Origin: Agelas oroides
Lineage: Eukaryota > Porifera > Demospongiae > Agelasida > Agelasidae
Assembly: GCA_949130485.1 (NCBI GenBank)
Contig: OX422183.1
Coordinates: 3,732,136 to 3,796,135 of the forward strand
Reading direction: 5' to 3'
DNA: 64,000 nucleotides
Shown piece by piece: positions 21,187 to 33,100 of the stretch (position 1 is the first letter of the stretch; the number at the start of each line of letters is the position of its first letter). Position numbers and translations under genes: made by a program. The notes under the pieces were generated by a model, which saw nothing but the letters and a program-made list of their open reading frames with translations, did no database searches and was not told the DNA's origin.

Positions 21187-24100
21187 TTAAAATTCTGTCA
21201 GTGTCTGCTTCCTATGCAGAGCATTCTGAAGCACCCCAATGTCATACTTGAGATTCCTAGTGTAATTTTCCATTTTCTCATAGCTATCCAATACTTCTAC
21301 ACTCTGTGTATAGGCATTGTAGCTGAGGGCATAAGGACGAGGAATAGTCTTGGAAAATTCACTATGTTGATGAAGAGAAAGAATTAGTGTTATGTATGCA
21401 ACTTTAGGAACTGTAACTATACTCAAAAATATAACATACTACCTAAGTAGCAGATTGGAATGCTGTTCATGTCTCTCTAGTGCAAAGTGTTATCTAGGTA
21501 AAATAATTATGTATCCCTCCAGACAGTTCGTATGCTGTACGTAAAGCACTCGTCCAACTCATGCTTATGTGTGACAGTCCCGTGTAGAAATCGAAGGTTA
21601 TTCCGTTGAGTATTTCGATCGCATCGCTGCGTTCAAAGCGCCGTATCGCTGAACTTCCGTTAAGGGCGGGGCTCATACGCGATGCGTAAATAGCTAACGA
21701 GTCTACGAAGCGCATATGAGCCCCGCCCTTAACGGAAGTTTAGTGATACGGCGCTTTGAACGCAGCGATGCGATCGAAATACGCAACGGAATAACCTTCG
21801 ATTTCTACACGGGACTGCCACATGTACAGTACGTATACGGACCATTTGGAGGGGTATAACTATTACTAAGGGTATACGGTGGAACCCCTCTATACCGGAC
21901 ACCGTTGGGACCCAACATTTTGTCCGTTATAGCGAGGTGTCCCGAACTCAGGGGCTTCCGGTATATTTCCGGTAGGCGTGGTACTGCATAATCCGGCTGT
22001 TGAGTACAACGTGGCTGCGTTTTCAGAGCTTTCCTTTGCTGTACGCTGGCAGGGAAGGCTAAGCAGAGGCTAGTACTACGAGTAACAGCACTAATCTAAT
22101 GTCAAGTTGTTAACTACAGCAGCGATGGTGGACAATCTTGCTGAAAAGGTCGACGAGTGTCCGCTAATCGGGGTCATTGAGTATTGCTTGCGTACAATTG
22201 GGACCGCGAAAACTGTCCATTATATGGAGTAGCGGGGCGTCCTATTCAAGGGTTGCTTAAGTATTGAAGTGAATGGAAGGACAGTTGGGACTTTCAGAAT
22301 TGTCAGTTATATCATAGGTGTCCGCTGTTGAGGGGTGTCCGTTAAGAGGGGTTCCATTGTACAATAAACGTACAGCAGTTGTTCCTTCATGTCATTAAAG
22401 CTCCTAGCAACAAAGTAGAGAGGCTGTATGCCAGTGTTGGGGTATGTCTGTACAACTGCCTTCGAACAGTCAAAATCTCGAAGTTCAGCATCATCACTGA
22501 CAGAATGCTACAAGGAAAAAGAAGCAGACATAGCTACATAATAGCAGAGAACATCCCTGAGGAATATGCATGCACTGTAGCCATTCTATACATAATTATA
22601 CACAATTACTATATTGTATTGTCCCGAGCAAGCACCCATGGGCGCTTGGAGCTCACGCTAGAAAAACAGGGGGTGGGCATTTACACGGAGGACCCCTTTC
22701 AACTACATGTTCTAATATTGTAGAGTTACTTCCTGGGAAAATCCCCTACTACTTGTACTATGAGCTTCTGCGGCCACTCAATTAGCAATTAAAACGGAAC
22801 CCTAAAGTGAATTACTACAGTTGTCAGCTCTAGACTGTACTGCTTACATATAGGGGTGATAAGTTGAGAGTGGGCGCTTACACGGAGAACCCACCCAAAC
22901 AATATATAACTGTAAAAATTGGGGGGTGGGCACTTACATGAGACAAATACAGTAAGTATAGCTTTATTCCAGGTCCCTATTTTCGACTGTGCATAGGGGT
23001 GGAAGAGGCATCCCAAAATAGCCTCATTCCCACGCTCTACCCTCCACATAGAGCCTGGAGACGCTCTACCCTCCACATAGAGCCTGGAGACGCTCTACCC
23101 TCCACATAGAGCCTGGAAACGCTCTACCCTCCACATAGAGCCTGGAAACGCTCTACCCTCCACATAGAGCCTGGAAACGCTCTACCCTCCACATAGAGCC
23201 TGGAAACGCTCTACCCTCCACATAGAGCCTGGAAACGCTCTACCCTCCACATAGAGCCTGGAAACGCTCTACCCTCCACATAGAGCCTGGAAACGCTCTA
23301 CCCTCCACATAGGGCCTGGAAACAAGGCTATATACCAAAATGGGTTTAGTAGTCCACAATGGACTATTTTATGCGTATACTAATTTTGAAAGCATCCTCC
23401 TCATGGCTTTCTGTGTAGGACAAACAACAGTTAAGACTCCTATCTAAAGCATAACATTAGTATACAAGATTTGTTATGTAGTAGACATGCAAGCACGCAC
23501 CACGCAAGGATGCCCATGCATTATTAAATAAAATTTATGAGTGAAATGTACACTGAATATAGTGTATACGGCTACAGATCAGGTATATGCAGAAGGTAAA
23601 GTTGCACCGTGCATGTAAACTGGATTACAGGCATGGACATACATAAACCAGGAATGACTTTGAATTTGTTCATTACTGCATGCACTATGTAATACTACCT
23701 TCATTTCTTCAGCCGAGGATAGAACTCCAGCCCCATATGCTTTAGGCTTTCCATCCTCTTGGCATAAGCCGAACTCAATTGTGAACCAGTAGAGCTGCAG
23801 GATAATGCAGGATAATGCAGGAGTGTGTGTGTGTGTGTGTGTGTGTTTGTGTGTGTGTGCGTGTGTGTATGTGAACATGTACATACATGATACAATAAAT
23901 TATTGGTTGTGTTATTTAACTAAACTTGAATCATGGATACAGAGATATATGAGAGTAACTTTTAGTCTTAGCCTCGTACCCAGGTCTCACTCTTGTATTT
24001 TCCCGCGATGTAGCAAGTGGCTTGCTATCACATGATTATCATGTGACATTGTTAGAGATAGACCCCGCCCCCTCATTTGATGGACGACTGCTATCATTGT

Positions 24101-27100
24101 AATAGCTAGTATAGGCTTCCCCATTGTCAGCCTACTGCTAAATTACAGACCCTCAAGGTAATTCTAAATGCAAAACTGGGCGCACTACAGCAAACCGCTT
24201 TTGTAGTTAAGTAACTATTAATTGCATTCTTCAGAATTATGTAATCATATTCGGATAGTTTGGTGAAATTGTATAAGGTTAGGGGTGTCTTGTGCCCAGG
24301 CCGCGTGGGTGGGATGGCTTGGGCACGAGACTAAAGGCTATAGGTGACTTTACCGTTGCTAGCTTGTCAATCCATTCTTCTGATACTCCAAGGGATGCCA
24401 ATCCAATTTCCTAAACAGTATAGCAAGATATATATTAACGTGTTTTTAGGATTTAAGTAAGATTATATTGCAGCATTTGAAATGAAGAGAATTCTGTATG
24501 TGAACTTTGCAGTATATGCTCTACTATAGTTCACAATTGAGGTAGCTTATGGTAGTAGTCTGGCAGTGATTACTACAGGTTGACCTGTATTCGAAATCAT
24601 GGTCCAGTTAGAGAACAATGAACTATGACCTCAGATGTTTAATATCCAGTAGCTAACAGAAGATAGTTAGCATAGTGAAAGTTTCAAGAGGAAAGGGTGG
24701 TCCTGGTATACAGCAGATCTCAACATGTGCTTTGAAATTCAATATTTCAGCTTCTTGGTGCTAGCCTCGTTCCCAGGCCTTCGCGCGTTCGTCGCTTGCA
24801 GTACGAAATAATTTGCCCAGAAGGCCTGGTCCATTTGCATGCTGCAGACGTAATTTTACGTCACACCAGATATGACGATACATAGCAGATATTGCCGTGT
24901 TGCAGAGATAACCACAAATGGAGTTGGAAGAACCTGATACAGGTGACGCGCGTATGATAGACTACAATAGTAAACTTGAGCTGAAGAAGACGAGGAGCCG
25001 AAATCCAGGTTCGACCTAGTAACACGATGTGGCCAAGGTATCTGAATATCTAGACGTCTACTATCCAGCTAAACACGGCAGCTTGTGCTCTTTCGCTGCC
25101 GAGACTTTTATCACTTAGGTAAGTTCGCACACGAACCATTACTGTGATCTCTGGGGGCCTCTTTCAACACTAAACAGGGCGCTAGCTCATTTATGACATC
25201 ATTGATTCCAGTAGAATGGTCATGATGTAAGCTGCGGCATGCATCACGTGATGAAATGGACCAGGCCTTCTGAGCGAATTATTTTGTACTGCAAGCGACG
25301 AACACGCAAAGGCCTGGGAACAAGGCTATCTTGGTGCCAGGTTGATGATAATTTTAAGTGTATGCTGGTAGGGGGGATCATTTTACTACTGAAGATATAC
25401 ATACCGTATTGCAGGAAATTTTCGCCAGATTTATTTTGGTGCACCATGAATTGGGTGAAATTAAATTCCAGAGTTTAACCCTTTTGAGACACATTGCTGT
25501 ACACAAGTCGCAAGTTGACATCGAATGGTGACAGAGAAAGTACCGTTTTCCTCGATTTCTTCCCGCCCTCGAATAGATCCCGCACTACATGTGCGAGCGA
25601 TGCTAAGCAAAATTAACCCCGCCCTCGGATAGATCCGACACTACACGCGTGAGCAGCTGGCAATATGAAGGCTCCTGACAATTAAGCTTCTCTGCCCCCA
25701 AAGGGTGAAGAAAGCTTGGGAAACCGTCGCCCCAGAAGTGATCATCAACTCCTTCAAGGTTTGTGGTATTTCTGTTGAGACGGACGGCATGGAGGACGGT
25801 CTAGTGCACTGCATTAACCTGGAGGGGTGGCAGCTGACGCCGCAGCAGAGATCTCGGCTGAGACAGCCGCGCTCATTGTTGGCAAACAATACTGCTCAAT
25901 ACTGTATGTAAAATACTGCATGTATGCACCGCGCACGGTGCATGTGTCGTATATAGCAGAGCGTATGTGCGCTAGCACTCTGTATAGACTGCATGCACTT
26001 TACTGCTGAGTGATATTGACCCCGCCCTCATTTGGTTCCCGCCCTCGAATTGTACCCGCATCCTGGAAGGCACTGAAATTAATAGTACCAACGGGAAGAA
26101 ATCGAGGAAATACGGTAGTAGGCTTTCTATCGAGAACGAGTACTGTGTTTCTGGCTATGTAGTCTAGTTTCTTCGATTGCCAATGATGATGGCAAAGAAG
26201 ATGACAGTGCCCCAGCGGTATCGGGGAGGCGGCCACGACAAGGCATAGTCTCACCAGCGTAGCTATCGAGAGCTAGCCTGGCTATGCAGGAAAGGCATGA
26301 GTTAGTCGAGATGACGGTCTTTGACTATATCCAGAGTCTCTTCATGCCAGCTACTGCTTTTGTAACTCAGCTTTATGGTAGTCTTTCACGTTAATTTTTC
26401 TGCTGGAAAAATTTTCACCGGTTAAATTTTTGCCATGTGCGGCATTTCTGTAAATTGTTTACTATAGTTAAACGTAGTTAATGGGGGAGGGGACGGCAAA
26501 GCATGCAGGGCATGTGGTCAAAGTGCACCATTGCAGCAGTCTGTGGTTTGGAGCAGAAGCTAGGCAGCTAGTGCGCCATTGCAGCAGTCTGTGGTTTGGA
26601 GCAGAAGCTAGGCAGCTAGTGCGCCATTGCAGCAGTCTGTGGTTTGGAGCAGCAGCTAGGCAGCTAGTGCGCCATTGCAGCAGTCTGTGGTTTGGAGCAG
26701 CAGCTAGGCAGCTAGTGCGCCATTGCAGCAGTCTGTGGTTTGGAGCAGAAGCTAGGCAGCTAGTGCGCCATTGCAGCAGTCTGTGGTTTGGAGCAGAAGC
26801 TAGGCAGCTAGTGCGCCATTGCAGCAGTCTGTGGTTTGGAGCAGAAGCTAGGCAGCTAGTGCGCCATTGCAGCAGTCTGTGGTTTGGAGCAGCAGCTAGG
26901 CAGCTAGTGCGCCATTGCAGCAGTCTGTGGTTTGGAGCAGAAGCTAGGCAGCTAGTGCGCCATTGCAGCAGTCTGTGGTTTGGAGCAGAAGCTAGGCAGC
27001 TAGTGCGCCATTGCAGCAGTCTGTGGTTTGGAGCAGAAGCTAGGCAGCTAGTGCGCCATTGCAGCAGTCTGTGGTTTGGAGCAGAAGCTAGGCAGCTAGT

Positions 27101-30100
27101 GCGCCATTGCAGCAGTCTGTGGTTTGGAGCAGAAGCTAGGCAGCTAGTGCGCCATTGCAGCAGTCTGTGGTTTGGAGCAGAAGCTAGGCAGCTAGTGCGC
27201 CATTGCAGCAGTCTGTGGTTTGGAGCAGAAGCTAGGCAGCTAGTGCGCCATTGCAGCAGTCTGTGGTTTGGAGCAGAAGCTAGGCAGCTAGTGCGCCATT
27301 GCAGCAGTCTGTGGTTTGGAGCAGAAGCTAGGCAGCTAGTGCGCCATTGCAGCAGTCTGTGGTTTGGAGCAGAAGCTAGGCAGCTAGTGCGCCATTGCAG
27401 CAGTCTGTGGTTTGGAGCAGAAGCTAGGCAGCTAGTGCGCCATTGCAGCAGTCTGTGGTTTGGAGCAGAAGCTAGGCAGCTAGTGCGCCATTGCAGCAGT
27501 CTGTGGTTTGGAGCAGAAGCTAGGCAGCTAGTGCGCCATTGCAGCAGTCTGTGGTTTGGAGCAGAAGCTAGGCAGCTAGTGCGCCATTGCAGCAGTCTGT
27601 GGTTTGGAGCAGAAGCTAGGCAGCTAGTGCACCATTGCAGCAGTCTGTGGTTTGGAGCAGAAGCTAGGCAGCTATTCTCTCTGTCTTCCCACCCATATAC
27701 TTTACCTAACCCCCTCTCTCACTCCATGTTAAAATAAAGGCTCGAGAGATAAACTTAAATTAATAAAACATTATCTCCACCAACAACAAGTAACTGGTGG
27801 TTTTGGCGTGATTAGTGCTGGGCCAGGTGAAGATGAATCTTCACTCTCCACCCCAATCTGAATACAGTGGGTATAGCCATAGGCAAGCAGTCAGGTAAGC
27901 AGACCTAAGCAGGACACCTGGCCCGGCATGTCTCCACATCGCTATCATATATGGCTATGCTGCTATCTAACCCGACTGGATGTTAAGTGTGTATTTTTGA
28001 ATGGCTTATGCGTGATGTCTGTTCTGTGTGTATGTTTTGCTAGTTTTATGATAGAAGTTTATCCACTATCCAACGAGTCTACTCTCCGCACACGTGTACT
28101 AACCCTAGTACACAACACACTGTAGCTCACCTGAGAGAACTGAGCAAAATTTGGGTCTGCAAACAGTGGACAGTGTCCCATGAGTTCATGGCATATGTCC
28201 CTAAGGAAGAGTATAAGATATATGCAGACTCTCATTCAGCAGAAACATTTGTAGCAAGAGTAATCTGTTGTATGTTTGTGCACATTATTGCTTCACTAGC
28301 TGATATGACTTAGTAATAGTGAGTGTTAATGATACCCTACCAAGAATATAAAGATACGTATAATTATCGGATGTACATAGCATTAGGTATGAAGGAGGGG
28401 TTTCAAACAGACAAATCATAAACTCATGTGAAGAACCCTTCTAGATGCAAACATGCTGTGAACTCCATGTCAAGCCGAGAACCTATATGCTAGCACTTCT
28501 CAATATTGCAATTACTCCACTATATAGATTATTATCATTATATACCATGTTGCTATGGAAACAGCAAAATTCAACATGATATATATGTGACTCACTGAGC
28601 GAAACCCAACACATCCCGCATTTTTAAAAATGAGACAGAACCAGATATTGTATTAGCGACTACTGATCGTGCCTCAGTGCAAATATCAAAGTGATCGGCT
28701 GCTCAGTTCCCAAGATACAGCCACAAACGCTTGCTGATTACGAAAAATTACATTTCGAGTAAATGCACATTGCTACGGTATGACATATTTTCCGTATACT
28801 ATTCGTATCACGTATGAGCTTAGTGCATAGTATTATCGAGCTAGCCGTCTTACCTCTGGTGAATGGCGACTCTCATAGGTTAGACAGAGTGGAGAGAGAC
28901 AAAGAGGCTAGAAGAAACCATGAAAAGGCACCACTTCCTGTAACAGCCTCTTCTACGCATGTGGCAATGCTTCCATATACGCACTTACCTATGACGACAT
29001 GGCCGTGGGTTTGGGCTTATAGCACCCTATTGGCAGTAGAGCCAGGCTTCATACCTTAGTGTCTTGTAGCCCAAAGGCCTATGAACCCATTCACGCAATA
29101 ATCACGCTTTCGCTGAAAACTGACTTCTGTGACTATAATCGGTTATAACTCAAAATCAATAATTGTGGAATGTGCCGGGCTTTCCCTCAGTGGGTCACAT
29201 ATTATATGAACCATGCCCAATCGGTGTATATCAGTGATATACCACCTGATGGTGTTCAGAGGTTTATGGGAATATACCCCTCGGGCCTGCAGCCCTCGCG
29301 GTACAGCAGGTGTTGTGTGTCGAGTGGGGGAGCACCAACACCGCTGGCACATCGATGTTCAAAATTTCACACATACATAAAGTGTGAAGTTAAAACATAA
29401 AGGGAGATGGGGATGGGGCATTTATGGCTTAAATGGATGGGGTATTTTATGGCTTAAATGGGTGGGGCATTTATGGCTCAAATGGATGGGGCAGTTAGTT
29501 ACTGTTTTTGGGAGATATGCTCAAAATGAATACTGGTCTTCAGGGGAGTACCCTTTCCGGTCCTCGCATGACCACGGGTTTCGGTCCCTTTGAACTCCCG
29601 ACCCGTGGCCTACTACAGAAAGGGCGGGACCACTCCCCGCCTAAGGTTTGTTTGAGGAGCCCAGCTTTAATTTGGTTGGCACATAGTGCTATGGGCATTC
29701 ACAGTGCTATAAATATTCAAATTTCTAAACAAATTGGGGGTGGGGCTCAATGGGTGAGTTATCATATTAACTTATAATAACTAGGGGGATGGGTGAACGG
29801 TTAACGTACGGGATTCTGGCTTGCTATCGTGTCGTCTTGGTGGAACGTCTGGGAGGCTTGTTCTTCGCTGGTAGGCGCTCCTGTACCGAAGATTATTTGG
29901 GTCTGTACTGCGGCGACTATCTCACGGTGAGTATCATTAGTTGTTTGTGTGTGATACTCGGTCGGCGGGCTTTAAATGGGAGTGTGCTTCTCTTAGTAAC
30001 GGCGTATCTATCCTAGTAACGGCATTGTTACGCTAGTTATGGTGTGTGCTTTACTATAGTAACGGTACGCCTAGGGGTGTAGTCGGTTCCATAAGGCTGA

Positions 30101-33100
30101 GCTATAGGGCTAGGGCTGGGTTGGGGCTGCTCTGTGTTATCTGCGAGGCTCACTCACAGTGTGAAGCTCATTCACATTAAAAATTATGAGTGTGAGGCTC
30201 ACTCACACTTGAGTTACTACTGTGAGGCTCACTCACAGTTACGCTACGGGTGTAAAGCTCATTCACACTTGAGTTACTATTGTGAGGCTCACTCACAGTT
30301 ACGCTACGGGTGTGAAGCTCATTCACACTTGAGTTACTACTAGCTGTGAGGCTCACTCACACTTGAGTTACTACTGTGAGGCTCACTCACACTTGAGTTA
30401 CTACTGTGAGGCTCACTCACAGTTACGCTATGGGTGTGAAGCTCATTCACCTTGAGTTACTACTGTGAGGCTCACTCACCGTTATGTTACGAGTGTGAAG
30501 CTCATTCACACTTGAGTTACTGCTGTTACGTTATGGGTGTGAAGCTCATTCGCATTTTAAATTACGAGTGTGAGTGTGTTAGGATAAGGGCTTTATACTT
30601 TATACATGTATATCTATATGGAGATGGTTAAAGACGACTACAGCTGTCTTTCCTCTCGCAATTAAATACACTGTGGTAGCTAAGTGGAGATCCCCTGCGG
30701 ACGGGGTTGTGGGCCTGGGTGGGTTGACTGTACAAGCACATTGCCTGAGCGGATACTCTCACTATCCACCACCTCAGCCTCCGGCTCAATTATCTCTTCA
30801 CCAAGGGGGTATCCTATGGTTAACTTTGGAAAATGGGAATGGGGCTGGGGGTTTTAAAGATGTATTCGACTAAGCTGTGGAAGGCTTGCTTGTGACCTAG
30901 TCACAACAGTAAGCTCAGATACTAAAACCTCTCTGTGTGCATGCTGTAGGTTTCTCTACGGACTGGGTCAGGGGCTGTCGGGCTGTGTTAGGATAAGGGC
31001 TTTATACTTTATACACATGTATCTATGTGGAGATGGATAAAGACGGGGTCTTTTTGACTACAGCTGTCCTTCCTCTCGCAATTAAATACACTGTGGTAGC
31101 TAGGTGGAGATCCGTTGCGGACGGGGTTGCGGGCCTGGGTGGGTTGACTGTACAAGCACATTGCCTGAGCGGATACTCTCACTATCCACCACCTCAGCCT
31201 CCGGCTCAATTATCTCTTCACCAAGGGGGTATCCTATGGTTAACTTTGGAAAATGGGAATGGGGCTGGGACAAGGAATTATTATTGGAGAGATATTCCTT
31301 CATGCACAGTGAGAAGTCTAGCCTGGTGCCTACTGTTATGCTGTTTAGGTCTAAGGCATGCCTGAGGTATTATGGTTGTTAGAACACGTGCGTCTTCGGG
31401 TGGATCCATTGAAGGATGCTGCGGGTTCCCCATTTGGCGAGGCCGACAGACTTTATCTGTACCTGCATGTTCAGAAGTTGTGTGTCGAGTGGGGGAGCAC
31501 CAACACCGCTGGCACATCGATGTTCAAAATTTCACACATACATGTACATAAAGTGTGAAGTTAAAACATAAAGGGAGATGGGGATGGGGCATTTATGGCT
31601 TAAATGGATGGGGTATTTTATGGCTTAAATGGGTGGGGCATTTATGGCTTAAATGGGTGGGGCATTTATGGCTCAAATGGATGGGGCAGTTAGTTACTGT
31701 TTTTGGGAGATATGCTCAAAATGAATACTGGTCTTCAGGGGAGTACCCTTTCCGGTCCTCGCATGACCACGGGTTTCAGTCCATTGATATGCACCTCCTG
31801 GACATGGTTTATGTAAGGTTAGACTCTTGTCATGTGGTTGTCAATTACTGAGTGTGTCAAAGCTGCCTTTTCCATTTGTTGACATTAGACACCTATTCAT
31901 TGTTGCAGTTTCATAGTGAGGTACCTACATGCAATTTGCACAGTGGCGTAGCCAGGCTGGGGCACATTGGGGCACGTGCCCTAGCAACTACAGGCCGTGC
32001 CCCACCAGTGCAGGTACGCAATTGAATTATTGGCGCTGATAGTATCGTTGTCGATCGCAAATCGGGCGCTGAATGGTCTTGAAATCGAATGGCACAGTAT
32101 CGCCATGTATATATCTACAAAATTACGAGTATCATACGCTCACCGTACGCGAGTTTGCCGTAAGTGACTTATACGGTATAGCCTCAGAACCGACCTGGGA
32201 GGCTGTAAAATTCCAAAATTTTCTGGGGAAGCAGCCCCCACACCCCCTAAATGCTTCTGCACTTTGCGCAGAAGTTCGTACAAACATATAGTGTGCCCAT
32301 GCTGTGCCCTAGCATCGACGGTGTCCTGGCTACACCACTGAATTTGCATCTGGCAGTGCTCTAGCTCCATGTGGGTGTTGAACAGTAGTCTAAAGACGAC
32401 TCTAGTGACACAAGATACAGTTCAGAATTAAAGCTGCCGGATTCAAGAGAGAGCCAGGACATATAATAACTATTATGATTATGGCAGGACAGCAGCTAGA
32501 ACAAGAAGCCAAAAGTGGGATGGTTGGCACCTACATGTATGAAAAACGAAGACTTGCTATCCTTAGAAGAGGGAGTGGTACCAATTTTAGCCTCATTTAA
32601 TTGGCTCAGTCTAGTTCACACTACTTCTAGAATCCTAAGAACCACTCCTGTCCTGTAGTTGCCATATGCCGCAATTGATGCCTACTTTCTTTTTAGCTTG
32701 CTTGCTTCTTATGGATTCTTTTTCTTTGACTAGGTGTAACAGATACTATAACTCCATTAGCATATTGTACAGATTACATTATACCTTCATCTATAAAGTT
32801 AAACCAAATCAACTCACGGTTCTGGTGTATAGAAGGGACTGTAGTGGTGCCGTAGATACTGAGTAGCAGGGAACACGCGGAAGGCCAAGACTGACAGAAA
32901 ATCACGTGAGGACATCCAACCAGCAGCTGGCCACAGTTGGAAGCCTGTACATGCTAGAATGATAGACTAGAGTGAATTGATTTTATAATAATTATGAGGA
33001 AAAATTCTAATTTGAGGCTGTCGTGCCGGAACTGGATTGATGTCTAACTCAGCACAGTTATACAGACACTGGTCTTTATCCTTTTACTGCACTCAGCAAT

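Noticed and set aside
26481..27737. A 418-codon repetitive protein on the + strand
   Set aside because: The 48-bp period is a multiple of 3, so an open frame is expected by chance; no splice or start context supports a gene.
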